A stretch of 9,113 nt of DNA, taken from contig USSR01000238.1 in the NCBI GenBank assembly GCA_900557355.1, positions 1 through 9,113 on the forward strand. The letters run 5' to 3'. Positions 1 to 7,211 of the stretch are shown piece after piece. Made by a program: the position numbers and the translations under genes. Every line of letters begins with the position of its first letter. Position 1 is the first letter of the stretch. The stretch is from an uncultured Bacteroides sp. (GTDB taxonomy: Bacteria > Bacteroidota > Bacteroidia > Bacteroidales > Bacteroidaceae). The notes below the pieces were generated by a model. That model was given only the letters and a program-made list of their open reading frames with translations. It had not been told where the DNA came from and did no database searches.

Positions 1-2
1 AC

Positions 3-848
3 AAATGGGGAATGAGAAACGGCAATACCACCCGTAACGCCGACGACCATTGCTGTGGACAAACGTATATCGACTTATATAATATTTGTCCGTCAGACCC
101 GAACATGATCCGGAATATCAAAGCAAGTATCGATATGGTAGTGAACACCCCGCAGGTGAACGACTGGTGGTGGATTGACGCTGTACAGATGGCAATGCCT
201 ATTTTTGCTAAATTCGGAAAGATGACTGGGGAACAGAAGTACTACGACAAGATGTGGGATATGTACTATTATACACGCAGTCAGCACGATGAAACCGGTA
301 TGTTCAATCAGAAAGACGGTCTGTGGTGGCGCGATCAGGATTTCAATCCTCCCTATAAGGAGCCTAATGGAGAGGATTGCTATTGGAGTCGTGGAAACGG
401 ATGGGTATATGCTGCTTTGGTGCGTGTCTTGGATGAAATTCCCTCTGACGAAAAACACCGTCAGGACTATGTCAATGATTTCCTGACCATGAGCAAGGCA
501 TTGAAGAAGTGTCAGCGTGAAGACGGTTTCTGGAATGTCAGCCTTCATGATCCTACGAACTTCGGAGGCAAAGAGACTTCCGGCACAGCACTGTTTGTTT
601 ACGGTATGGCTTGGGGGGTTCGTACAGGACTGCTCGACCGTAAAGAATATCTTCCCATCCTTTTAAAAGCGTGGAACGCTATGGTGAAAGATGCCGTACA
701 TCCGAACGGATTCCTGGGATATGTACAAGGTACGGGTAAGGAGCCCAAAGACGGTCAGCCGGTTACTTATAAGAGTGTGCCCGACTTTGAAGATTACGGT
801 GTAGGTTGTTTCCTGCTTGCCGGAACGGAAGTGTACAAGCTGAAATAA
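3..848 (+). CDS. GH105 family unsaturated rhamnogalacturonyl hydrolase, 3' part (5' end outside the window)
   Basis: The frame is open from the left edge (codon at 3-5), so the N-terminus is missing; 281 residues are visible. GH105 enzymes hydrate and remove the 4,5-unsaturated galacturonyl residue that polysaccharide lyases leave on rhamnogalacturonan oligosaccharides. The fragment shows an all-alpha, Trp/Tyr-rich (alpha/alpha)6-barrel pattern. Numbering from the Met at 12, family-like blocks are NADDHCCGQTYIDLY (9-23), DWWWIDAVQMAMPIF (51-65) and YWSRGNGW (124-131). Asp56 in WWWIDA matches the position of the catalytic acid in characterised members such as YteR. The C-terminal segment (GTALFVYGMAWG, then VPDFEDYGVGCFLLAG) is also typical. 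The frame ends in TAA with no obvious terminator, and a promoter lies before the next gene, so it may end an upstream operon or read into the next. The related GH88 family is less likely. The family call is firm; the exact substrate is inferred. Confidence 0.88.
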   Translation, partial: KWGMRNGNTTRNADDHCCGQTYIDLYNICPSDPNMIRNIKASIDMVVNTPQVNDWWWIDAVQMAMPIFAKFGKMTGEQKYYDKMWDMYYYTRSQHDETGMFNQKDGLWWRDQDFNPPYKEPNGEDCYWSRGNGWVYAALVRVLDEIPSDEKHRQDYVNDFLTMSKALKKCQREDGFWNVSLHDPTNFGGKETSGTALFVYGMAWGVRTGLLDRKEYLPILLKAWNAMVKDAVHPNGFLGYVQGTGKEPKDGQPVTYKSVPDFEDYGVGCFLLAGTEVYKLK

Positions 849-931
849 TAGAATAATATACACTTCTCCATGGGTAATTATACTCCGGTAGCCTTACTTC
901 CCTTGAATGGATAATTGCCAAGGTATTTGCG

Positions 932-948
932 TACAATCGTCCATTGTA
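932..948. promoter_or_regulatory. Dyad overlapping the -33 element (candidate operator)
   Basis: TACAAT (932-937) and ATTGTA (943-948) form a perfect 6-bp inverted repeat with a 5-bp spacer. The right half contains the ATTG used as the -33 element, so a bound dimer would compete with the sigma factor. The dyad is seen directly; its role as an operator is inference, and a repeat this short can arise by chance in AT-rich DNA. Confidence 0.35.
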
Positions 949-974
949 TACTTCAATAAGTACGTCTACATTTG
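943..974 (+). promoter_or_regulatory. Bacteroides-type promoter for the fimbrillin/esterase operon
   Basis: TACATTTG at 967-974 matches the Bacteroides -7 consensus TAnnTTTG exactly. ATTG at 943-946, 20 bp upstream, matches three of four bases of the -33 TTTG element at normal spacing. Transcription would start near 980, giving an A-rich leader of about 30 nt before the ATG at 1010, which is usual for this phylum. This promoter would drive at least the three fimbrillin genes and the esterase. Confidence 0.65.
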
Positions 975-1009
975 CAGGAGTAAAAAACTAAAAAAAACAA
1001 TAACTTAAA

Positions 1010-1972
1010 ATGAAGACATCAATGAAAAACATGTATTTAGCTGCTGCTATGGTAGTGTCATTAGCTTTTTCTGCTTGTAGTGACGAAGAGTCGGGAAAGG
1101 CGGATCGCGCTTATAAACCCATCGAAATTTATGGAAATATCAATGAAGTGGTGAATAATGTACAGGAAACTCGTGCTGTCGGTGCGGCATGGGGCTCGGA
1201 CGACCGGATTGGAGTGACTGTTGAAGCGGATGAGGATAATGCGACCGCTAATGCAGTGGATACCTATATTAATATCCAATATCGCAATGAAACCGGAGGT
1301 TCGTTCCGTGTTGTGAACGAAGGCTCAACAGACAATAATATCCGTTTGAAAGGAGAAGGTGAGTTTACTTTGAATGCTTATTATCCGTATCAGGGAGCGA
1401 ATGGTACATTGCCGGGTACAGAAGGAGTGATTGCAAAAACAATCAGCGGAGCAGACCAGACAACCGACAAACAGCCGCAAATAGACTTTCTATTTGCCCA
1501 GGCTACCGGAGTTCGTGCAGAGTCTCCTGTTACCTTCGACTTCTCACATAAAATGACTAAAATCATATTGAAGTTTAAAGCAACCAACGGAGCTACATTA
1601 AATAATATGAAAGTCTATTTGAAAAGCCTGCAGCTGGAAGGCTCTTTTAATGTGACTACCGGTGAGGCTGTTGCCAAAAGCGGTGCTACTCCAAATTCAG
1701 AATTAAGCATGGATATTGCTAAACCGGCAGAAGGTGAAATGACTGCATCCATTATTTTATTCCCACAGGATATGCCGGAGAAAGTTTTGTTGGAAGTGAG
1801 AATGAATGATGAGACCTACACGCAATACATGCCTGTTCAGAATCTGGAGAGTGGACATGCCTATCCTTATAATGTGACCTTCGAAAATCCTGCAATGACA
1901 ATTACCAAAGCGGAAATAGAAGACTGGATCGTAGAAGATGATAAAGATGTAACTGCTTCGGTTACTGAATAA
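1010..1972 (+). CDS. Fimbrillin family lipoprotein (Mfa-like), first of three
   Basis: A 320-residue exported lipoprotein. The signal peptide ends at Cys23 (LAFSAC), followed by SDEES, which resembles the acidic lipoprotein export signal that sends Bacteroides lipoproteins to the cell surface. The rest matches the fimbrillin/Mfa-like two-lobed beta-sandwich: a TRA motif (Arg55), WGSDDRIGV (61-69), FTLNAYYPYQ (119-128), DFLFAQA (159-165), FDFSHKMTKIILKFKA (176-191), ILFPQDM (249-255), LESGHAYPYNVTF (279-291) and an acidic tail after DWIVEDD. In Porphyromonas pili an arginine near TR is where the N-terminus is cut; whether that happens here is unknown. The ATG at 1010 lies about 30 nt after the predicted transcription start; an in-frame ATG at 1022 would also leave a working signal. 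It could be a pilus stem-like subunit or a surface glycan-binding protein. The family is clear, the role is not. Confidence 0.85.
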   Translation: MKTSMKNMYLAAAMVVSLAFSACSDEESGKADRAYKPIEIYGNINEVVNNVQETRAVGAAWGSDDRIGVTVEADEDNATANAVDTYINIQYRNETGGSFRVVNEGSTDNNIRLKGEGEFTLNAYYPYQGANGTLPGTEGVIAKTISGADQTTDKQPQIDFLFAQATGVRAESPVTFDFSHKMTKIILKFKATNGATLNNMKVYLKSLQLEGSFNVTTGEAVAKSGATPNSELSMDIAKPAEGEMTASIILFPQDMPEKVLLEVRMNDETYTQYMPVQNLESGHAYPYNVTFENPAMTITKAEIEDWIVEDDKDVTASVTE

Positions 1973-2003
1973 ACGACTGACAAGGATTCAAAAAAAGAAT
2001 GAT

Positions 2004-2894
2004 ATGAAAAGAAATGAATTATGGCTCGGTGGTTTATTGGCAGTAGCAGGTTTCTTCGGAACTTGTACCAATGTAGTAGAAGACGAGTCTCAAAATAATA
2101 AATATCCGATGGAGCTAATGGCAGAAAAGTCAGCTATAACTTTCACGCGTAGCATCGGGGAGAAGACCGAATGGGATGGTGGAGAATCCGTTTCCCTTTA
2201 TGACGGTTTCTCACAGAAATTATATGAGGTTTCTCAATCAGGAGAAATGAGTGCTAAAAATAACGATCCTCTTTATTGGTATACAACGACAGAAGAAGAG
2301 ACTTTGTTTGCCTGGTATCCTTCTTCGGAAACTTTGTTGACAGAGTGGACCGTAGCTTCCGATCAGACTATTGAAGAATCATATAAAAACTCGGATTTCC
2401 TTTATGCCTATGAGAAAATGAAATTCCGTAGCGAGCGGAAACTTAAATTCCATCACGGAACGGTGAAGCTGATTATCAACGTGAAAGGTGACGGGGATAC
2501 GGTATTAGAAGAAGATTTGAAAGATATTGTGTTCACTGTAAGTGCTGTAACAAAGGGCAGTATGGCAGAAGGCAAATTACAGTCTGCTGCAGGAGTTGAA
2601 GCGACAGTGATGAAACCTTATTTGTTGGAAAATGCCAGAGAAGGATACGCTTATTCTTTTCAGTTGCTGATGATTCCGCAGGATATGTCCGGCAAATTAT
2701 TCTTTAAAGTTGCGTTGAAAGACGGCAGGAATTTCGGTCATACGCCGGGCAATGGTGAAGGCATATTAGAAGGTGGACACCAATATACATACAATGTAGG
2801 AGTTGGCAAACCGGGATTGAAAGTGACCATAGAGAAAGATTCTGTTTCGTGGGATGGTGATGACGAAGAGGTTGAAGGAACTGATAGAGAATAA
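2004..2894 (+). CDS. Fimbrillin family lipoprotein (Mfa-like), second of three
   Basis: A 296-residue paralogue of the preceding protein, starting 31 bp after it. The N-terminal hydrophobic stretch ends at Cys21 in FFGTC, a poor lipobox because Thr rather than Gly, Ala or Ser precedes the cysteine; VVEDE follows within a few residues, so a surface lipoprotein is still the best call. Fimbrillin-like landmarks are TFTRS (Arg49), EWDGGESVSLYD (56-67), FAWYPSS (102-108), DFLYA (131-135), LKFHHGTVKLIINVK (147-161), LLMIPQDMSGKLFFKV (221-236) and LEGGHQYTYNVGVG (255-268), then a strongly acidic tail after VSWDGDDEE. IPQDM and GGHQYTYNV line up with FPQDM and SGHAYPYNV in the first protein, which suggests tandem duplication and divergence. 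A pilus subunit or surface glycan-binding role is inferred only from family and context. Confidence 0.8.
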   Translation: MKRNELWLGGLLAVAGFFGTCTNVVEDESQNNKYPMELMAEKSAITFTRSIGEKTEWDGGESVSLYDGFSQKLYEVSQSGEMSAKNNDPLYWYTTTEEETLFAWYPSSETLLTEWTVASDQTIEESYKNSDFLYAYEKMKFRSERKLKFHHGTVKLIINVKGDGDTVLEEDLKDIVFTVSAVTKGSMAEGKLQSAAGVEATVMKPYLLENAREGYAYSFQLLMIPQDMSGKLFFKVALKDGRNFGHTPGNGEGILEGGHQYTYNVGVGKPGLKVTIEKDSVSWDGDDEEVEGTDRE

Positions 2895-2915
2895 TATTCA
2901 AAATTTGAAGCGAAG

Positions 2916-4520
2916 ATGAAACAATATAAACTTATACAAGTGGCCTTGCTGGCAATCCTATTGTTCGGTTGGGCTGGTTGTTCTCAAAATGAGGAAGAAG
3001 TTCCGGGAAATGTACGGAATGGGATTGTACTGAACGTGACTGATACAGGGATAATTAGCAATGAACCGTCTACGCGTACAGAAGATACGGGATTCGTCAC
3101 GACCTTTACACAAGGCGACCAGATTGGACTGTTCGCCGTGAAAGGCGATGCGATATTAGACGAAATCAATAATATGCCTTTCACTTTCAATGGTTCGAGC
3201 TGGTCGGGTAAACCGATATTATATGATGATCGATTGGCTGGAGTGACTTTCTATGCTTACTATCCTTATCAACCGGAAATGACAGGAAAAACGGATTTGA
3301 TAGGTGATGACTTTTTTGCTCCTTTGGCAGCCGGTTGGGAATTGACAACAGAACAAAGTGATCAGAAAGCGTATGCGAAACAGGATTTGATGACCTCAAA
3401 TGCAACTGCATTGATTGGTGAGAACGGAAACTACTCATTGAGCTTTCAGTTAACACACCGTATGAGCTTGGTTGTTGTGAAGTTGCCTTCCACTCGTTAT
3501 ATCTTTACAGATGCCGAAGGAGTGGCAATACCGGAAGAAACTCCTTATGTTGCTATGCCTGTCGATGTAGCTTTTTATCTTGATAATGTAGAGGAAGGGA
3601 CTAAAATTTCTCCTTATTATGACGCAAAGAAAGATGAATATCGTTTGCTAAGAAAACCGTCTTCGGAAAATCAGATTATCGGTCATTATAATGATAAGCA
3701 ATGTACGCTTGATACGGCTGAAAAGATGAAAGAAGGAAAGTACAAACGTTTTGTTGTCGATGGTGGGTATAAAGAGGTGACCCATCATCTGCAGGTAGGC
3801 GATTATTATTATGCAGATGGAAGTGTGGTAAGTGGCAATGAAGCAGAACCTGCAAAGGATAATTGTATTGGAATCGTTTGTTGGGTGGGAAATCCGATGC
3901 CTTCTGTGTTGTATAAAGATGTGGCGGGAACTCCCTATACTGCCAATAATGATGCATTGCTCCGTTCGCATCCCAATTGTGTTCATGGGTTAGTTATGAG
4001 CCTCTATACAGAAACGGGCAAATTCTCTCCTGCTCTTACTCAAAGTATACATGACTGGTTTATGACCACTTCGTTTACTTCTTCTTATGTATCTGTTACC
4101 GGATATTATGATGCAAATGAAAATAATAAAAACAAACCCCTTCGCTTTTTGGGATATAACAACTCGGAAGTATTAGATTTGTACTACGATACTTTCAAAA
4201 CAGATTTTGAATGTTTCCAATATCAGGATGATTGTGAAAGTAGCTTCCCGTCTCCGTCTATAACTACCGGTTGGTATGTGCCTTCCAGTGGGGAACTTGT
4301 TGCTTTGCAGGATAAAGATAATTCTTTAGAGAGTAAGCTGAATACTAAGTTGATAAAAGTATCAGATAAAACAATGGATATATCTGCTACCTATTGGAGT
4401 AGTACGGAACGGAATAATAAGAATATGTACATTGTTACTTATTCTAAAACAGCTGGCTCGGCAGGAACCGGTGGTGTCAAGACCAATACTTACACTTATC
4501 GTTTTTTCCTGGGATTCTAA
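2916..4520 (+). CDS. Large fimbrillin family lipoprotein with C-terminal extension, third of three
   Basis: A 534-residue lipoprotein; the signal ends at Cys22 (GWAGC), followed by SQNEEE, an acidic run suited to surface export. Residues 35-290 carry the fimbrillin pattern: PSTRTED (Arg54), FTQGDQIGLFAVK (64-76), FYAYYPYQ (112-119), LSFQLTHRMSLVVVKLP (174-190). Residues 291-534 form an extra domain opening with LQVGDYYYADGSVV (292-305), then CIGIVCWVG (317-325), HGLVMSLYTE (357-366), GWYVPSSGELVAL (452-464) and YWSSTE (493-498). The last two resemble the lectin-like DUF1566/FISUMP type of domain found in many Bacteroidales surface proteins. Six cysteines follow the lipid-bearing one. The architecture, a fimbrillin domain plus a large C-terminal head at the end of a series, suggests a tip or adhesin subunit. 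It starts 21 bp after the second fimbrillin gene and ends 15 bp before the esterase, so cotranscription is likely. Ligand unknown. Confidence 0.82.
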   Translation: MKQYKLIQVALLAILLFGWAGCSQNEEEVPGNVRNGIVLNVTDTGIISNEPSTRTEDTGFVTTFTQGDQIGLFAVKGDAILDEINNMPFTFNGSSWSGKPILYDDRLAGVTFYAYYPYQPEMTGKTDLIGDDFFAPLAAGWELTTEQSDQKAYAKQDLMTSNATALIGENGNYSLSFQLTHRMSLVVVKLPSTRYIFTDAEGVAIPEETPYVAMPVDVAFYLDNVEEGTKISPYYDAKKDEYRLLRKPSSENQIIGHYNDKQCTLDTAEKMKEGKYKRFVVDGGYKEVTHHLQVGDYYYADGSVVSGNEAEPAKDNCIGIVCWVGNPMPSVLYKDVAGTPYTANNDALLRSHPNCVHGLVMSLYTETGKFSPALTQSIHDWFMTTSFTSSYVSVTGYYDANENNKNKPLRFLGYNNSEVLDLYYDTFKTDFECFQYQDDCESSFPSPSITTGWYVPSSGELVALQDKDNSLESKLNTKLIKVSDKTMDISATYWSSTERNNKNMYIVTYSKTAGSAGTGGVKTNTYTYRFFLGF

Positions 4521-4535
4521 ATTAAAGATATTTGT

Positions 4536-5822
4536 ATGATGATGAAGAGAATACTATTTCTTATTAGTCTTTTGTTGGTAACCGGTTGCCTTTTAGTACG
4601 TGCGCAAGTTTATAAATTCGACTTTACTTCCGACAAAAAGGTAAAAGAGGGATTTATTAAAGTGACGTCCGAAACCTTGTTCAATGACGAACAAGGTTAC
4701 GGATATGATTTGCAACCGGCGTGGGATGGAAAAAGCAATCAGCCTTTCTTCTTCTCCGTCAATGTTCCCGATGGCAATTATAAAGTAACCGTCACCCTTG
4801 GCAGTAAGGATTCAGCCGGAAATACTACGGTGCGTGCCGAGTCCCGCCGACTGTTTATTGAAAATCTTCCGACTAAAAAGGGAGAAATGATTACCGAATC
4901 TTTTACCGTCAACAAGCGGAACATGAAAATCAGCGAAAGAGAGAAAGTCAAAATCAAGGCACGTGAAAAGAATAAACTGAACTGGGATGATAAATTGACT
5001 CTTGAATTTAATGGTGATGCGCCCCGTATCACTTCTCTGGCCATTGAACGTGCAGATAAAGTGCCTACCATTTTTCTTTGCGGCAACTCCACCGTGGTTG
5101 ATTATGATAACGAACCTTGGGCCGCTTGGGGACAAATGTTTCCACGGTGGTTCACCGATCAGGTAGCTATTGCCAATTATGCTGAATCCGGAGAATCTGC
5201 TAATACCTTTATCGGTGCCGGACGTTTGAAAAAAGCCCTGACACAGATGAAGAAGGGCGATTATCTCTTTATGGAGTTCGGACACAACGATCAGAAACAG
5301 AAAGGACCCGGCAAAGGAGCTTTCTATTCTTTCATGTATAATCTGAAGATTTATATTGATGAAGCCCGTTCCAGAGGTGCGTATCCTGTATTAGTGACTC
5401 CGACGCAACGTCGTCGTTTTGATAAGAACGGTAAGATTGTAAACACTCACCTTGATTATCCTGATGCGATTCGTTGGTTGGCAGCCAAAGAAAACGTACC
5501 TTTGATTGATTTGAATGAAATAAGTCGTACACTTTACGAGGCAATGGGCGAAGATGACTCTAAACATGCGTTCGTGCATTATCCGGCTAATACTTATCCG
5601 GGACAGACAAAGGAACTGAAAGATAATTCCCACTCCAATACTTTCGGTGCTTATGAACTGGCTAAATGTATTATTGAAGGAATGAAGAAAGCTGATTTGG
5701 ATGCGGTGAAGTTCTTGAGGAAGGATTATAAAGGATTCAATCCAGACCATCCCGACAGATTCGAAGACTTTAAATGGAATCTTTGCCCGTTTACGGAGAT
5801 AGAGAAACCGGATGGTAATTAA
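4536..5822 (+). CDS. CE12-type rhamnogalacturonan acetylesterase (SGNH/GDSL hydrolase) with N-terminal beta-rich domain
   Basis: A 428-residue exported esterase expected to remove O-acetyl groups from pectic rhamnogalacturonan. Residues 25-170 form a beta-rich accessory domain (VYKFDFTS, then FFFSVNVPDGNYKVTVTLGS). The hydrolase domain covers about 177-390: block I CGNST with the nucleophile Ser185, block II ESGESANTF with oxyanion Gly219, block III GHND (249-252), block V DNSH with Asp363 and His366. All four SGNH blocks are present. Block I has Asn184 where the motif usually has Asp; I recall this variant from Bacteroides CE12-like proteins. Three ATGs stand in a row at the start and the choice hardly matters. 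The signal peptide is ambiguous: VTGC at 15-18 is a perfect lipobox, while RAQ/VYKF at 22-27 looks like a signal peptidase I site. The tight 15-bp gap after the third fimbrillin gene implies one operon. An acetylesterase for another pectin or xylan is the main alternative. Confidence 0.87.
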   Translation: MMMKRILFLISLLLVTGCLLVRAQVYKFDFTSDKKVKEGFIKVTSETLFNDEQGYGYDLQPAWDGKSNQPFFFSVNVPDGNYKVTVTLGSKDSAGNTTVRAESRRLFIENLPTKKGEMITESFTVNKRNMKISEREKVKIKAREKNKLNWDDKLTLEFNGDAPRITSLAIERADKVPTIFLCGNSTVVDYDNEPWAAWGQMFPRWFTDQVAIANYAESGESANTFIGAGRLKKALTQMKKGDYLFMEFGHNDQKQKGPGKGAFYSFMYNLKIYIDEARSRGAYPVLVTPTQRRRFDKNGKIVNTHLDYPDAIRWLAAKENVPLIDLNEISRTLYEAMGEDDSKHAFVHYPANTYPGQTKELKDNSHSNTFGAYELAKCIIEGMKKADLDAVKFLRKDYKGFNPDHPDRFEDFKWNLCPFTEIEKPDGN

Positions 5823-5904
5823 TAAATGGAAATATAATAGCGGATTATTCCGGTTCAATATCAATAAATAACGTAGATTAAAAACATAAAATAGAAGAGG
5901 GATT

Positions 5905-6678
5905 ATGAAAAAAGTGTTTGTATCAATGGCGTTGGCAGTTCTTGCATTGGGAAGCCAGGCACAAGTTTTGAAGAATGACCTGTTGAAAGGTTATAAGGTA
6001 GGCGATACTTTGGAGAAAATGGTTTATGATGATAAACGGGCTCCTATTAACGTAGATACCTGGTGTGGGGCATTTACCACGACACCGGTTGAAGGGGTTG
6101 TAAGTCCTACTGTTGGAAAGGCTTTGACTTATGATTGATATAGTGAGGCGGGATCATCTATCAATTTTGGTTTTCCGCAAGGTGTGAAAGGTTCCCGTGT
6201 CAGCGTATATTCTTTGGTAGAATCAGGAAAAGTTTACTCTAAAGGAACTTATTACCTGGCTTGTCTGGTGAACTTTGCTAAAGTAGGTTCAAGTAATTTG
6301 GCAGATATCCTGGCTGCCAGTGCCAGTTATGTTGGCGGAGGAAATCGTGGTCAAGTATATGTCAGACGTGAAGGAAATGATAAAATCAAATTTGCTGTAG
6401 GCTTGATGAAAGAACGCAACGAAGCTCCTATGGTATATGATTATAATACAACGCATCTGCTGGTATTGAAAGTTGATTATGACAAGAATGAGGTTTCTTT
6501 ATTCGTTGACCCTGAATTAAATCAGAATGAACCGAAAGCCGATGCTGTAGTGGCTGGTGAAGAAGGTGCATTGAAAGCTGGTCTGAAAGCTATTTCGTTT
6601 AGAAATCGCAGTGGCTTTAAAGGAAATATCGGTAATTTCCGCTTTGCCAGAGATTGGGCTGGTGTTATAGGAAAATAA
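5905..6678 (+). pseudogene. Secreted LamG-like protein gene interrupted by an in-frame TGA
   Basis: Two open segments, 5905-6135 and 6139-6678, lie in the same frame and are separated only by TGA at 6136-6138; together they would give about 257 residues. The first has a clean signal peptide (MKKVFVSMALAVLALGSQAQ). The second has no plausible start of its own: no ATG near its beginning, only a GTG at 6184 inside a strand-like stretch. Translating across the stop gives LTYD-x-YSEAGSSINFGF, a continuous fold. The C-terminal half (HLLVLKVDYDKNEVSLFVDPE, then GNIGNFRFARDWAGVI) resembles the end of concanavalin/LamG-like beta-sandwich proteins in Bacteroidetes sugar-degradation loci. A GGA (Gly) to TGA change would explain the stop; that residue is inferred. 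It lies 82 bp after the esterase with AGAAGAGGG just before the ATG and a terminator 26 bp after the end, so it probably closes the operon. Sequencing error or readthrough are alternatives. Function unknown. Confidence 0.75.
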
Positions 6679-6703
6679 GGTAGAACTCATTGTTGTATTG
6701 TAT

Positions 6704-6742
6704 GAGAGAGGGGGAAAGCTGTTAAATACGGCTTTCTCTCTC
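6704..6742 (+). terminator. Rho-independent terminator of the plus-strand operon
   Basis: The outer stem GAGAGAG (6704-6710) pairs with CTCTCTC (6736-6742). After a four-G bulge (6711-6714) the inner stem AAAGCTGT (6715-6722) pairs with ACGGCTTT (6728-6735) through one G-U pair, around a 5-nt loop (TAAAT). A T-rich tail follows (TTTATTGTTTTA, 6743-6754). It lies 26 bp after the LamG-like gene's stop. Confidence 0.8.
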
Positions 6743-7210
6743 TTTATTGTTTTATAATATCTTTGCGTCACATGAGGGCTGTTTCATTGGTTTGCTGTTA
6801 TTCTATTCCGGTTTTATGATCTATATTCTCCTGCAACAGATTTGTTGTTTTTAAAGCTTATATAGGGGAGAAACAAGAATGTTGCAAATCTGATAATCAA
6901 TATCTTAATATCATAAAAGTGCCTTGCTGAAAGTAAATTTGTAAAAACATTAGGTTGTTTATCTCTTTTGGGAGGAAGAAATTGCATTATCTTAATAAAG
7001 ACTTATTATTAGGATATTAATGGACTGTTTGGCATACTTCCTTATGCTCAACTGTAATATATTGATTCTTATAGATAATTTTATTAATATTATCCGTACG
7101 TATGAAATCGTTCATTTATGCGGAAGAAGTAGTTATTTCATCTATGTGTTTAGATTAAAGTGTGCGTTTTTTTAGATCAGGATATAGATGTTAATTGGAC
7201 ATATACAAGT
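6743..7210. other. AT-rich convergent intergenic region without a convincing gene
   Basis: About 470 bp between two facing terminators. Neither strand has a reading frame with family-like sequence. It holds a TATCTTTG (6758-6765) and a TAAATTTG (6934-6941), both matching TAnnTTTG but with poor -33 partners. Around 6826-6892 there are overlapping inverted repeats. Short AT-only dyads occur at 7074-7094 (GATAAT and ATTATC) and 7102-7141 (ATGAAAT and ATTTCAT), and a run of seven T at 7167-7173. A small RNA is possible but unproven; most of this may be ordinary AT-rich spacer. Confidence 0.5.
6826..6892. repeat. Cluster of overlapping inverted repeats
   Basis: Perfect pairs seen: TTCTCC (6826-6831) with GGAGAA (6867-6872); TGCAACA (6832-6838) with TGTTGCA (6880-6886); CAGATTTG (6837-6844) with CAAATCTG (6885-6892); and a local hairpin CAACA (6834-6838) with TGTTG (6843-6847), followed by five T. 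The registers are mutually exclusive, so an RNA from here could fold in alternative ways. Function unknown. Confidence 0.4.
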
Positions 7211-7211
7211 A

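Noticed and set aside
849..1009. Invertible (phase-variable) promoter before the fimbrillin operon
   Set aside because: Such switches are common in Bacteroides surface loci, but no inverted repeat pair flanking the promoter and no invertase gene are visible. The only dyad is the short one inside the promoter.
3648..3986. Antisense frames opposite the third fimbrillin gene
   Set aside because: They are two overlapping frames of low-complexity, His- and Ile-rich translation on the opposite strand of a well-supported gene.
4812..5864. Long antisense frames opposite the esterase (4812-5285 and 5391-5864, minus strand)
   Set aside because: They lie wholly or largely over a gene with all its catalytic motifs, and their translations show no family-like pattern or plausible start signals.
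6136..6138. TGA as selenocysteine or as a reassigned sense codon
   Set aside because: There is no obvious SECIS-like hairpin right after the codon, the fold is not a redox type, and every other gene in the window reads normally without internal TGA. Nonsense mutation or sequencing error is simpler.
6934..6941. TAAATTTG as a second promoter in the intergenic region
   Set aside because: The -33 position lacks TTTG-like sequence, no gene or convincing hairpin follows, and such octamers are expected by chance in AT-rich DNA.
7102..7173. Stem ATGAAAT/ATTTCAT with later T7 as a terminator
   Set aside because: The stem is short and AT-rich, the loop is 26 nt, and the T run starts about 25 nt after the stem, too far for intrinsic termination.
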